Shown: positions 19,271 through 27,545, numbered from the stretch's first letter. The stretch is DNA of 64,000 nt from Lysinibacillus sphaericus (GCF_001629735.1 NZ_CP015224.1:3782001-3846000); one strand, 5' to 3'. The notes: generated from the sequence alone by a model not told the origin. Made by a program: numbers and translations.

Positions 19271-19349
19271 CCTCCTCTTGCTCTACCAACTCTAAATATT
19301 TTTCTACCATTGCAGTAAGTATTTCTAAAATTTCTGTTGATTCTTTCAT
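19254..19349 (-). CDS. 31-residue leader ORF overlapping the recombinase start
   Basis: AAAGGTGAGG precedes ATG at 19349, opening an acidic 31-residue peptide (begins MKESTEILEILTAMVEKYL, ends EDERIE). Its stop lies inside the recombinase coding sequence, so the two overlap by about 8-17 bases depending on the recombinase start. Such overlap suggests translational coupling controlling recombinase dosage. Confidence 0.5.
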   Translation of the reverse strand: MKESTEILEILTAMVEKYLELVEQEEDERIE

Positions 19350-19413
19350 TTATCCCTCACCTTTATAAAATATATTTATTTTTTATTTTGATACGGTTAA
19401 TTATTAAGGGTCT

Positions 19414-19493
19414 AAGGGAGTAAAAAGACAAAAAAAAATAAATCTGCCCAATAAGAAGATTTAAAAAACTTTTTTATATTAATTTACTCCCTT
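19414..19493. repeat. Perfect 11-bp inverted repeat between helicase and recombinase genes
   Basis: AAGGGAGTAAA (19414-19424) and TTTACTCCCTT (19483-19493) are exact inverted copies separated by 58 very AT-rich bases. It could fold as a long-loop terminator after the helicase gene, serve as an operator for the recombinase operon, or be part of a replication origin. The sequence does not decide. Confidence 0.5.
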
Positions 19494-19500
19494 TTTCACT

Positions 19501-20802
19501 TTAAATATTAAAACTCATACCAGCTATGTGGTCGTAGCCATCAATACGTTTTTCTATAATTAAAATGCCTTTACTATCTAAAACATTTTCAAATTCCTTT
19601 TTAAATTGACGGTTATTTCTCACTGAATTATATAATCCATTTTTTTCTATCCACTCTAAATAGAGCTTATAAATTTCAGAACGCTTTATTTTTAAATTTC
19701 CACTTAGAACCACCGTTGATTCAAAAAAATTTAATACGGGATTTTGCATTAATTGATATTTTGCCATTTCACTTTCTATAGCATCTGCCTTTGTAAAATT
19801 AAATTCTAGCTGGTTTAAACGTACTAAACCTTCAATCGCCCAATTAAAAATTCCATCCAATTCTTCCTGAAGTTCTTGTAAGATATCTCTATTACGTTCT
19901 TCTTCTTTAAAAGTCCTTTTAAATGGTATGATTATCAGTCTTCTAAAATAGCCTTGTGTCAAATCTGATGTATCTGGTAGTTCATTCCCTAAAAACAACA
20001 GCCTACATTTAGATTTATAGTTTACAATTGGAGACTTAAATTTAATATTAATTGTTATACCGTCACCACTCACAATTGCTTTAAAAGTTTCGGTATTTAA
20101 TTTTAATCCATTCATCTCATTCTCTGCAGCAACGTTTAAAGTTTTATTCATAATTCCTTCTAGTCCAAAATTAGAATTGAACTGAGCTAAGGGAATTGTA
20201 CTTACATTTTCATTTCCAACTAAAATTTTAACCAAGTTTGCTAATACACTTTTACCGTTAGCACCTCTACCATAGTAGTAAACTGCTTTTTCAGATTTAA
20301 TTTCTGTAGTTATCCAATAGCCAATCAGCTCTTGATGAACTTTAATCAAATCGGAATCGTTATTTGTTATTTCATCCATGAAGTGTAGAAACTTAGGGCA
20401 TTTAGCTGATCGATTGTAGATAATAGGGATTCGAACAGTAGATAAATACCTTGGATGATGCTTTTCCAACTTATGAGTTTTCAAATTGTACATTCCATTT
20501 TGTAAGTTAACTAAATCGCTATAAATATTTAGTTCAGCTACAAAAGTTGCCTCACGTAAAATAGCTCGAATAGCTTCTTTCTCATAAATACTTTTCCAAC
20601 TATTAGCTAATCCATCATTCATCAATTCTCTAACTAATTTACTTAGTTCTAGAGGCTTACATTGTTGATATTAGCCATCTTGATTATAGACATAAAGTAC
20701 ACCATGTTTGTCACAGCAAGCTATGACTCTCTGTAAAAAATGCTCTGCAAACAAATTTGCATTAAAAATAAAATGCTTTTTTGGAGTATATTGAAATCCC
20801 AT
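19501..20802 (-). pseudogene. D5-type (SF3) helicase of the mobile element, interrupted by an in-frame stop
   Basis: Reading from ATG at 20802 the frame begins MGFQYTPKKHFIFNANLFAE and runs to NQDG, then TAA at 20671-20673, then continues in the same frame as YQQCKPLEL into a 374-codon helicase body. The body has the D5_N/phage-plasmid P4-type helicase hallmarks: LIGYWITTEIKSEKAVYYYG, Walker A GRGANGKSVLANLV, RLLFLGNELPDTSD and RRLIIIPFKRTF. The N-terminal primase domain usual in P4-type proteins is missing, so the gene is probably also 5'-truncated. A TTG at 20625 gives a shorter ORF without a good ribosome-binding site. SCC elements carry a helicase beside ccr that supports replication of the excised circle; this may be the functional analogue, now decayed. 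Confidence 0.78.
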
Positions 20803-20831
20803 TTCAATCGCTTTTGAAATACGAATTACCT

Positions 20832-21086
20832 CTAAAATTTCAATTTTGATGCTCGTTCTGACAGTATAGATGGGTTGGTATCGGAAATTTCATATTCAAA
20901 TTCGAAACCATTAAGTAATAAGGTTAAAATCTGTCTCTTATCATATTCTTCAATACAATTTAAAGCATCTATTAGATGTTTTTGCACATTCCTATACTGT
21001 ATATCAGCTATTGTATCCTTTAAAATTTGATGATGTTCCTGAATATATAAAGCCGTAAATTTAAATGGTTTAATAATGTTATTCAT
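20832..21086 (-). CDS. 84-residue hypothetical protein of the element
   Basis: ATG at 21086 is preceded by GGAGGAATAAGATT, a near-ideal site, so longer upstream extensions of this frame (to 21179) are not needed. The protein is helical (begins MNNIIKPFKFTALYIQEHHQ) with no motif I recognise. Its start lies five bases after the stop of the preceding broken gene, consistent with an operon leading into the helicase gene. Confidence 0.6.
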   Translation of the reverse strand: MNNIIKPFKFTALYIQEHHQILKDTIADIQYRNVQKHLIDALNCIEEYDKRQILTLLLNGFEFEYEISDTNPSILSERASKLKF

Positions 21087-21090
21087 AATC

Positions 21091-21486
21091 TTATTCCTCC
21101 AAAGATGTGATGATAATTTTATAATAAGTTTGGTAATTAGCATTAACTGGTTCAATAAAGCATGTTCCTTTTTCACCAACGAAATCCTCTAGACTGAATG
21201 TTTCATTCAATTCTATAAAGTACATAAACTGACTAAAAAACTCATCCAGTCTCTTACTTGGAGCATATTTGCCCTTAAAACTAAATACTTGTTCTACTTG
21301 ATAATTACCCGTTCCATTTTCTAAAGCAAATATAAACTTCACATAATAAAAATCCTTATTTTTAGATGGGAAGGTATTACAATTCACAATTTCGAAATGA
21401 TAAATTTAATTCTGCCACTCTAAGGGTAAACTTTTAATTCCCTTTACCTTAATACATTTACGTATTTCCTCCACCGAGTAATTCAT
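21091..21486 (-). pseudogene. Small element gene interrupted by an in-frame TAA
   Basis: GGAGGAGATAAT precedes ATG at 21486, opening MNYSVEEIRKCIKVKGIKSL. TAA occurs as codon 27 (21406-21408), after which the same frame stays open for about 105 codons (IYHFEIVNCNTFPSKNKDFY onward, with VFSFKGKYAPSKRLDEFF). The downstream part alone would need a GTG at 21387 without ribosome-binding site. One A-to-T change (AAA to TAA) would explain the break. The intact protein would be about 131 residues; I do not recognise the family. Confidence 0.65.
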
Positions 21487-21628
21487 ATTATCTCCTCCTT
21501 AACAATTGAATAAGACAACTTTCATAACAGTTCAATTAATTTTTACTTATCTGCCGATCCGTATAGTAGTCTTATAATATATTGTTCGGAATTAACGTTT
21601 TTTGTTATGCGAAATAAATTACAAAACA

Positions 21629-21695
21629 AAAAAGCAAAATTGATGTCTACATATTTGTATCAACTACAAATAGATAAAACGTCAATTTTGCTTTT
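21629..21695 (-). terminator. Terminator of the ATPase gene
   Basis: AAAGCAAAATTGA (21631-21643) pairs with TCAATTTTGCTTTT (21682-21695) across a 38-base loop; T-rich DNA follows on both strands. Confidence 0.6.
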
Positions 21696-21720
21696 AATGT
21701 ATATAAATTAGTAACTAAAA

Positions 21721-23370
21721 TTAATCAAGGGAAACATCCTGACACCATAGATAACCGCTTTTAGCGTTTTTTGATAGGTCTTTGCTGAAAATATCAGATG
21801 CTCTATTCTTATCAATTGCACCTTCATGAAAAGCAACAGCTAAGTCTAACATTAATAATGGCCCTCTTAATCCATCTTTTTTATAGTATTTTTTGACCCT
21901 TGTTTTACCCTTATCGTGAATAGCTCCCTGCATAAATAAATTCCCCAACTTCATTGCTTCTGACCTAGAAACAGTGAAGTAAACATTTGCTGGTAGTTTA
22001 TTCTTTTCAGTTTTAGTTTTGTTTTCAGTTTCATTTTTCTTATTTCTTTTATTCATTTTAGTAACAATGTTATCTAAAATACGGAAATCATTTTCAGTAA
22101 GTTTATTATATGCTAACACTTGATTTGGTACAATTGAGCTCAAAGCTTCTTCAATATCCTTAGTATTTATTTTTTCAACGTTCGTAGCTGATGGTTTATG
22201 ACCTATTCTTTGAATTAAATTGTCATAAGCATGTTTTAAAATTTCTATATACCTTCTTACATTACCATTTGAAAAATAAGCTGCTAATACTAAGCATTTC
22301 TCATTTTCCATGATATCCAAGTAGTTTGAATATCCCTGTTCAGGTAACATTTCACGAATTCTATTATTTGTAAGTGTTTTATAGAAATCTAAATAATCAT
22401 CTGACAGTTCATCCATTGAAACATATTCCATAATGGCATCGTGACCTACATCAAAGTTAAATGGGTCCCCATTAACATTAGATGGATAATAAGTTATTGG
22501 AGTTGGATAGACCGATGCACAGAAATATGCTGCATTTTCATTGGCTTCATCAGTTAATGCTCCTCGAATTAACTTTAGTAATCTAAATACTTCTATTTGA
22601 GCATTTTTACTTACTTCAGAGCATTCATCAATTAATAAGATTGTATAACGATGATTTAAAATGTTTTTTAACTCTAATATGAAATTCACTAAAAAGCTTG
22701 CTGCATTACTATGAGATAAGCTATTCCCGACATATAAAAACTCTTGTTGGTCCGTTTCGCTATAAGATGCATTTGAAGTAACCCCTAAAGAACCAACTGA
22801 AGGAATGTTTACGTTAGCTGTTCCTGTAGTCGCCATGGTAGATTGTGTTCCAAATACGGTTTTAATTGTCTCTGGATTATAGGTTAAATCTGATAAGAGC
22901 TGCTCACTTAACTCTTTAATACGTTCAATTAAAACATCAATATTTTCACTGTTATTTAAACCAAACATTTGAGCAATTTTTTTTACAGACTTTTGAAAGC
23001 CGGTATTACCAGCCAACTTTATTTTATCTTTATTTTGTTCTATAGTTTTAATTATTTGAGTTACAATATTAGCATATAAGTGTATTCTAAATAGTTTAAC
23101 ATCGCTTTCGACCCATTCATGGACACTTGCTAAAGAAACATACACAGGTAATATTTTTTTTTCTTGAAAATCATCAATACATTTTTGATTAATCATTTTC
23201 AATATATGCGTTTTTCCTGTCCCTCTTATCCCTTCAATTAAATAATTTTGTCCAGAATCCCCTAAAAACTTATCTATACTAAAACCTGGGTTAGCATGTG
23301 TGTTTGGAAAGAATCCCCCAGCCTGTGCATCATGTTTAAAAAAATCCATTTTTATTTCAACAATTGCCAT
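21721..23370 (-). CDS. AAA/STAND-like P-loop ATPase of unknown function, cassette cargo
   Basis: The 549-residue cytosolic protein has Walker A GIRGTGKT (residues 47-54) and Walker B TILLIDEC (243-250). An unusual Thr/Ser/Gly-rich insertion (about 172-205) and a winged-helix-like region (LTENDFRILDNIVTKMNKR) before a lysine-rich linker follow. The overall form, an ORC/MNS-type ATPase with a C-terminal extension, resembles stand-alone ATPases of prokaryotic defence islands, but no effector domain is visible. AAAGGTGGC upstream supports the start. It is the cassette gene closest to rlmH. GC is lower than in the chromosomal genes to its right. Confidence 0.7.
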   Translation of the reverse strand: MAIVEIKMDFFKHDAQAGGFFPNTHANPGFSIDKFLGDSGQNYLIEGIRGTGKTHILKMINQKCIDDFQEKKILPVYVSLASVHEWVESDVKLFRIHLYANIVTQIIKTIEQNKDKIKLAGNTGFQKSVKKIAQMFGLNNSENIDVLIERIKELSEQLLSDLTYNPETIKTVFGTQSTMATTGTANVNIPSVGSLGVTSNASYSETDQQEFLYVGNSLSHSNAASFLVNFILELKNILNHRYTILLIDECSEVSKNAQIEVFRLLKLIRGALTDEANENAAYFCASVYPTPITYYPSNVNGDPFNFDVGHDAIMEYVSMDELSDDYLDFYKTLTNNRIREMLPEQGYSNYLDIMENEKCLVLAAYFSNGNVRRYIEILKHAYDNLIQRIGHKPSATNVEKINTKDIEEALSSIVPNQVLAYNKLTENDFRILDNIVTKMNKRNKKNETENKTKTEKNKLPANVYFTVSRSEAMKLGNLFMQGAIHDKGKTRVKKYYKKDGLRGPLLMLDLAVAFHEGAIDKNRASDIFSKDLSKNAKSGYLWCQDVSLD

Positions 23371-23446
23371 GAATCTGCCACCTTTACATATTTTAGTTTT
23401 ATAACTTTATAATACCAAAAATAACATTAACATTCGGTTTATTCTC

Positions 23447-23480
23447 AAAAAAAAGCAAATTCTAAATAAGAATTTGCTTT
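23447..23480 (-). terminator. Terminator downstream of rlmH, outside the attachment core
   Basis: AGCAAATTC (23454-23462) pairs with GAATTTGCT (23470-23478) around TAAATAA; on the minus strand TTTTTTTT follows. It terminates rlmH but lies on the cassette side of the attachment core, so it was brought by or belongs to the cassette end. Confidence 0.9.
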
Positions 23481-23512
23481 TAAAACCGCACTTACTTATG
23501 ATACGGTTCTCC
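23481..23512 (-). repeat. SCC-like attachment-site copy 7 in the rlmH 3' end (cassette-chromosome junction)
   Basis: The last codons of rlmH (EPYHK and TAA) are the core GAACCGTATCATAAGTAA (23492-23509), followed by the AACCGCACTTA arm (as GTGCGGTTTT on the minus strand). There is no second inverted arm on the gene side, as expected for the chromosomal boundary. Staphylococcal SCC elements use the same position of the same gene, with a core that differs at one position as I recall it. Confidence 0.92.
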
Positions 23513-23971
23513 CTTCATAATTCTAAAGCTTCGATAAACCTGCTCTACGAGTACGAGCTTCATGAGCTGGTGGGGTAAGGTCATTTTGCCGAAGGATTGT
23601 TGCTCGTCGGCTCTTTTTAGGACGTCTTCGTGTAGGCCCAGAGAGCCGCCGATAACGAAGGCAATTTTGCTTTTGCCGTAGGTCATGAGAGATTCAAGAT
23701 CAGCCGCCATTTGTTCAGAGGTTTTCATTTTGCCATTGATAGCGAGAGCAATTACATATGTGTCTGTACTTATTTTGGCTAGTATGCGTTCTCCCTCTTT
23801 TTTCTTCACGATTTCCATTTCTGCATCACTAAGCTGCTCGGGTGCTTTTTCGTCAGCTACCTCAATCAAATCTATTTTTGCATAGCCACCAAGTCGTTTT
23901 ACGTACTCATCAATCCCCATTTTTAAGTACTTTTCTTTTAACTTACCGACTGATACAATCGTTATATTCAC
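23492..23971 (-). CDS. rlmH: 23S rRNA pseudouridine-1915 N3-methyltransferase RlmH
   Basis: The full-length 159-residue SPOUT methyltransferase begins [16 protein letters not shown] and has the SAM-binding knot segment [13 protein letters not shown] and the conserved C-terminus [12 protein letters not shown]. The terminal Tyr-His is needed for catalysis in the family, so the integration site restores the coding end exactly. It methylates the pseudouridine at 1915 of 23S rRNA in 70S ribosomes. In staphylococci this gene (orfX) is the SCC target. DnaA-box-like sequences lie directly upstream. Confidence 0.98.
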   Translation of the reverse strand: MNITIVSVGKLKEKYLKMGIDEYVKRLGGYAKIDLIEVADEKAPEQLSDAEMEIVKKKEGERILAKISTDTYVIALAINGKMKTSEQMAADLESLMTYGKSKIAFVIGGSLGLHEDVLKRADEQQSFGKMTLPHQLMKLVLVEQVYRSFRIMKGEPYHK

Positions 23972-23974
23972 ACG

Positions 23975-24391
23975 TTATCCACCTTTACAATTCATTTACA
24001 AACAAATTATCCACAAAAGTTATCAACATATCCACAAGTCGTTGCTATATATTGTGTAAAGTTATTTACTTGATACAATATATTCTGCTGGCTTTTCACA
24101 GTAGCTACACTTTGTGGATAACTTTTTATCCTCTTCGATTTTATCCATAATTGGGAACACTTTTTGCTCTGCTACAAACATGTCTAAAGCGTGTTCTATA
24201 TGGCTTTCACAGCTGTAATTTTCCATTTTTTGATGTCTCCTTATTTTCCGAAATTTCCACAAACTTATTCACATTTCGGTCTATGTTATCCACAACCTAT
24301 TGTATCAAAGGAATAGCATCTATGGAAGAAGCCCCTTTTTCTCACTGTTTATTGTATAAAATCAGTATTCGCAATTTTCTAGTTATCCACA
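23975..24391. promoter_or_regulatory. DnaA-box cluster upstream of rlmH
   Basis: TTATCCACA occurs at 24007-24015, 24286-24294 and 24383-24391, with TGTGGATAA at 24113-24121. One-mismatch relatives lie at 23975 (TTATCCACC), 24020 (TTATCAACA) and 24028 (ATATCCACA). The matching region of B. subtilis (upstream of yydA, i.e. rlmH) is, as I recall, one of its origin-proximal DnaA-box clusters that restrain initiation. Part of the cluster lies inside the CxxH gene. Confidence 0.7.
24062..24226 (-). CDS. CxxH/CxxC protein (BA_5709 family)
   Basis: From ATG at 24226 (AAGGAG ten bases upstream) the protein has 54 residues: MENYSCESHIEH, with a CxxH knuckle, and CSYCEKPAEYIV, with a CxxC knuckle. This fits the short CxxH/CxxC family found beside rlmH in Bacilli. 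It is presumably a zinc-binding protein of unknown role. An ATG 12 codons earlier lacks a matching ribosome-binding site. Confidence 0.82.
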   Translation of the reverse strand: MENYSCESHIEHALDMFVAEQKVFPIMDKIEEDKKLSTKCSYCEKPAEYIVSSK

Positions 24392-24423
24392 ATATTTTAT
24401 TAAAATACTTCTTTATCTCCACA

Positions 24424-24462
24424 AAAAAGCAGTGGAGATTATTTTTCAATCCCCACTGCTAT
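24424..24462 (-). terminator. Terminator of the wal-htrC transcript
   Basis: AGCAGTGG (24429-24436) pairs with CCACTGCT (24453-24460); on the minus strand TTTTTTG follows, directly after the htrC stop codon. Confidence 0.88.
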
Positions 24463-24471
24463 TCATCTTTT

Positions 24472-25770
24472 TTACAATGAATTACTGTTTGTTAATGTAA
24501 GTGATAGTTCTACTAATTTACCTTGTCGGTAAACTTTTAATGTTAATTGATCACCAATTTTTTTCTCATTATATAGGTGTTTACGCAAATCGATAGCTGT
24601 TTCAATTTTTTGACCATCCATTTCCACAATCACATCATATTGTTGGACACCTGCTTTTGAAGCTGCAGAGTTATTCATTACATCTGTGATTACAACACCT
24701 GTTGTTACCTCAGCAGGTAATTTTAATGTTTGTTGTTGATAGAAGGCTGGGACATCTGTTAAGTCAGCTAATGAAATTCCCATAGTTGGACGTTTCATTT
24801 CACCATTTTTCTCTAGCTCCTCAATAATTGGAATGGCTGAATTAATTGGAATAGAGAAACCTAGACCTTCTACAGAGGATTGTGCAATCTTCATGGAGTT
24901 AATTCCTATTAACTCCCCAGCTAAATTGACAAGTGCTCCTCCACTATTCCCTGGATTAATGGCTGCATCTGTTTGTAATACTTCTTGTTGCCAGTCTTCT
25001 GTGCCATCACCGTTTAAGTCTACTGGTACAGAACGATCCTTACCTGAAACAACGCCTGTTGTCACAGAGCCATAGAAGTCTAAGCCAAGTGGATTACCGA
25101 TTGCTATAACAGTTTCCCCTTGCTTTAACACATCGGAGTTACCAAATGTCGCTACTGTTTTTACATTCTTTGAGCTAATTGAAATGACAGCAAGATCTGT
25201 CCAAACATCGTGGCCCACTAATTCTGCTTGCTCTTTTGTTCCATCAGGCATTGTGACCTCTAATTGTTTAGCTCCTTCAATTACGTGATTATTTGTTACA
25301 ATAAAGGCTTTATTACCTTCAATTTTATAAACTACACCGGAACCGCTTCCCGCTTCTTTTGTTGTTGTCGATTGAGGGCTCCAAAATCCTCCACTTGTTA
25401 CTTCTTGGATATTAGTAATACCCACAACGGCCGGAGAGGCTTTATCAACGGCTTTTGTAACATCTGTCGTCACCTCTGTGGCAACTTGGTTTATGGTTGT
25501 ATCATTTTTCCCTGTATTACTCGATGTTGTACCAGGCATTTGGTTGACCAGACCCGGCATCATCAGCCATACAAGTAAGGCACCAATAATGACACCGACC
25601 AAGCCACTAAAGAAATAACCACCTTTTCCTCCGCCTCCACCTTTCTTTTTATGACGCTTGGCTTGCATTTCTTGCTCCTCGCGCTCTAATCTTTCTTGAA
25701 GAGGTGATTTCGGGATTTCTTCATTTTTTAGGAAATCACTGTTTTTATCATCATCTTGAAAGTAACTCAT
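24472..25770 (-). CDS. htrC: HtrA-like membrane-anchored serine protease HtrC (YyxA)
   Basis: The 432-residue protein has a Lys-rich N-terminus and one membrane anchor (YFFSGLVGVIIGALLVWLMM, about 48-70). A trypsin-like domain follows with the triad His in VTNNHVIEG, Asp in WTDLAVIS and Ser in GNSGGALVN, then one C-terminal PDZ domain (MGISLADLT to about 425). It is an extracytoplasmic quality-control protease. As in B. subtilis, it follows walJ. The start at 25770 has AAGGA about eight bases upstream; the in-frame codon three residues earlier is too close. Confidence 0.93.
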   Translation of the reverse strand: MSYFQDDDKNSDFLKNEEIPKSPLQERLEREEQEMQAKRHKKKGGGGGKGGYFFSGLVGVIIGALLVWLMMPGLVNQMPGTTSSNTGKNDTTINQVATEVTTDVTKAVDKASPAVVGITNIQEVTSGGFWSPQSTTTKEAGSGSGVVYKIEGNKAFIVTNNHVIEGAKQLEVTMPDGTKEQAELVGHDVWTDLAVISISSKNVKTVATFGNSDVLKQGETVIAIGNPLGLDFYGSVTTGVVSGKDRSVPVDLNGDGTEDWQQEVLQTDAAINPGNSGGALVNLAGELIGINSMKIAQSSVEGLGFSIPINSAIPIIEELEKNGEMKRPTMGISLADLTDVPAFYQQQTLKLPAEVTTGVVITDVMNNSAASKAGVQQYDVIVEMDGQKIETAIDLRKHLYNEKKIGDQLTLKVYRQGKLVELSLTLTNSNSL

Positions 25771-25865
25771 GTTCCTCATCCTTTCCTATACTGCTTTTGT
25801 TAATTGTTACCCTAATCTTACGATTCAAACATTAAAATCAGATGAAAAACAAATAAAATGGACAT

Positions 25866-25912
25866 AAAAATAGCTGCTCGACACATTACTTCAAATGTGT
25901 CGAACAGCTTTA
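25866..25912 (-). terminator. Terminator-like hairpin between walJ and htrC
   Basis: AGCTGCTCGACACAT pairs with ATGTGTCGAACAGCT; on the minus strand TATTTTTATG follows. It may limit read-through from the wal operon into htrC, which then would have its own promoter. Confidence 0.8.
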
Positions 25913-25935
25913 AGTCTTACCTAAATAAATAGTCG

Positions 25936-26724
25936 TTAAACCGTAACCAATTTTGTTGGCTCCTCTGCATCGGTATCAAAGAGATGAACATGCTCGCCAA
26001 CCATAATGCCACAGGACTGTAAGGTTTGTGAGACACTCATGCGTGCTAGTTCTTTCATATTATTATCCTTACTTAAATGCGAAAGATAGATATTCGTAGT
26101 CTTATCAAATACAACCTCACTCATTGCAATCGCTGCATCTTCATTGGATACATGTCCTACATCGCTTAAAATACGACGTTTAATGGACCAAGGATAACGT
26201 CCCATTTGAAGCATATTAACATCATGATTACTTTCAAAAACAAACGAGTCAGCTCCGCGTATAATACCTTTCATACGATCACTAACATACCCTGTATCCG
26301 TGATAATAACAAGCTTGCGATTATCCTCATGGAACGTGTAGAACATTGGATCTGCTGCATCATGTGAAACAGCAAAGGATTCAACCGCTAAAGAGCCAAA
26401 ATGCTTCACTGTATCCATATCAAATTCAAAGCGTTGCTCTACAGGAACTTCACCAATTAGTCCGTCAATTGCCTGCCATGTTTTGGCGTTTGCATAAATC
26501 GGTACACTATATTTTCGTGCCAGTACGCCTATCCCTTTAATATGATCACTATGCTCGTGTGTAACGAAAATACCACTAAGCTGCTTCACATTACGATCGA
26601 TCTTTGTAAATAGCTGCTCCATCTTTTTGCCACTAAGGCCCGCATCGACGATAAAAGCGTAATCATCATTCTCTACATAAATCGAATTCCCTGTACTGCC
26701 ACTTGCTAAAACACTAAATCGCAT
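25936..26724 (-). CDS. walJ: WalJ (YycJ) metallo-beta-lactamase-fold exonuclease
   Basis: The 262-residue metallo-beta-lactamase protein begins [14 protein letters not shown] and has the metal motif THEHSDH and later SNHDVNML and LSHLSKDN. It is the conserved fifth gene of the wal operon; homologues have 5'-3' exonuclease activity linked to mismatch repair and genome maintenance. Its start codon overlaps the walI stop by one base, supporting coupled translation. Confidence 0.95.
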   Translation of the reverse strand: MRFSVLASGSTGNSIYVENDDYAFIVDAGLSGKKMEQLFTKIDRNVKQLSGIFVTHEHSDHIKGIGVLARKYSVPIYANAKTWQAIDGLIGEVPVEQRFEFDMDTVKHFGSLAVESFAVSHDAADPMFYTFHEDNRKLVIITDTGYVSDRMKGIIRGADSFVFESNHDVNMLQMGRYPWSIKRRILSDVGHVSNEDAAIAMSEVVFDKTTNIYLSHLSKDNNMKELARMSVSQTLQSCGIMVGEHVHLFDTDAEEPTKLVTV

Positions 26725-27545
26725 TATTCAACTCCCCAGTCTTCTTCTTCGCCCTCTTGCTTGTCCTCCTGGATTTCAATGACTTTGCCTTCGACTGCAT
26801 TGACAAAATACTCTTCTGTTTCTCCATCCGATAATTTCACTCGTATCTCCCATGTTGGCACTAATACCTGTGTACGAGTTAATTTAACAAGTGTTGAGTA
26901 ACCTAACTTCATTTGCGTAATACGTGAGTCTGGCTTGAGCGGTCCTTTTGCATATAAAGTTTGAATAATTTGAAGTGGAGGAATGACAGTTTCCTGTTGT
27001 TCCATTTCTTCAATATTATCAATCATTGTTTGTTCATACATTGTTACTTCATTGTTGGTATTCCATTTAATTTTCAATGAACCATTATAATAGAACATTC
27101 GATTATTCGTTTTTTGGAAAAAAACAGCGACTCGTTCTTCACGGTCTACTTTCCACAAAGCATAGGATGCTCCTTCATTTACGTTTGCAAGAGCAAAATC
27201 CGTAAAGCTTGCATCATCACTCACATTACGTAATTTAACAGGCTTGATGAAAATAGCACGTGCCTTTGTATTATTGTCCCTAAATTTTATTTGTTGATTG
27301 CTATTACTAAATTCATCTGTTGTGAATTTATGCACTTGAGCTGTCATATACGAAGCAGATTCAATATTATTTGGTAATGTGCCGTACGTAATATTATCAT
27401 CCTTTAAACGAGCTTCTATTGTTTTTTCACCTGGAACCTCAATATCTTTCGCCTCATTATAGCGATTTACATAAAGTGAATATAAGAAGATGTTTAGAAT
27501 TAAAAAAACGAATATAAAAATAGATTTTGTTCTATTCCAATCCAT
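26724..27545 (-). CDS. walI: WalI (YycI) regulatory membrane protein
   Basis: From ATG at 27545 (AGGAGGTG six bases upstream) the protein has about 273 residues: a short basic N-terminus (MDWNRTK), one membrane helix ([18 protein letters not shown]) and an extracytoplasmic YycI domain. It forms a membrane complex with WalH that restrains the WalK kinase. The start overlaps the end of walH. Confidence 0.93.
   Translation of the reverse strand: MDWNRTKSIFIFVFLILNIFLYSLYVNRYNEAKDIEVPGEKTIEARLKDDNITYGTLPNNIESASYMTAQVHKFTTDEFSNSNQQIKFRDNNTKARAIFIKPVKLRNVSDDASFTDFALANVNEGASYALWKVDREERVAVFFQKTNNRMFYYNGSLKIKWNTNNEVTMYEQTMIDNIEEMEQQETVIPPLQIIQTLYAKGPLKPDSRITQMKLGYSTLVKLTRTQVLVPTWEIRVKLSDGETEEYFVNAVEGKVIEIQEDKQEGEEEDWGVE

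Noticed and set aside
3178-23512. Interpreting the repeat as a mobile promoter, riboswitch or BOX/REP-like element
   Set aside because: The repeat is identical to the coding end of rlmH, always in one orientation and at interval boundaries, which fits attachment sites better.
14088-23512. SCCmec or antibiotic-resistance cassette
   Set aside because: No mecA/mecC, no other resistance gene and no classical ccrA/ccrB pair; only one large serine recombinase is present.
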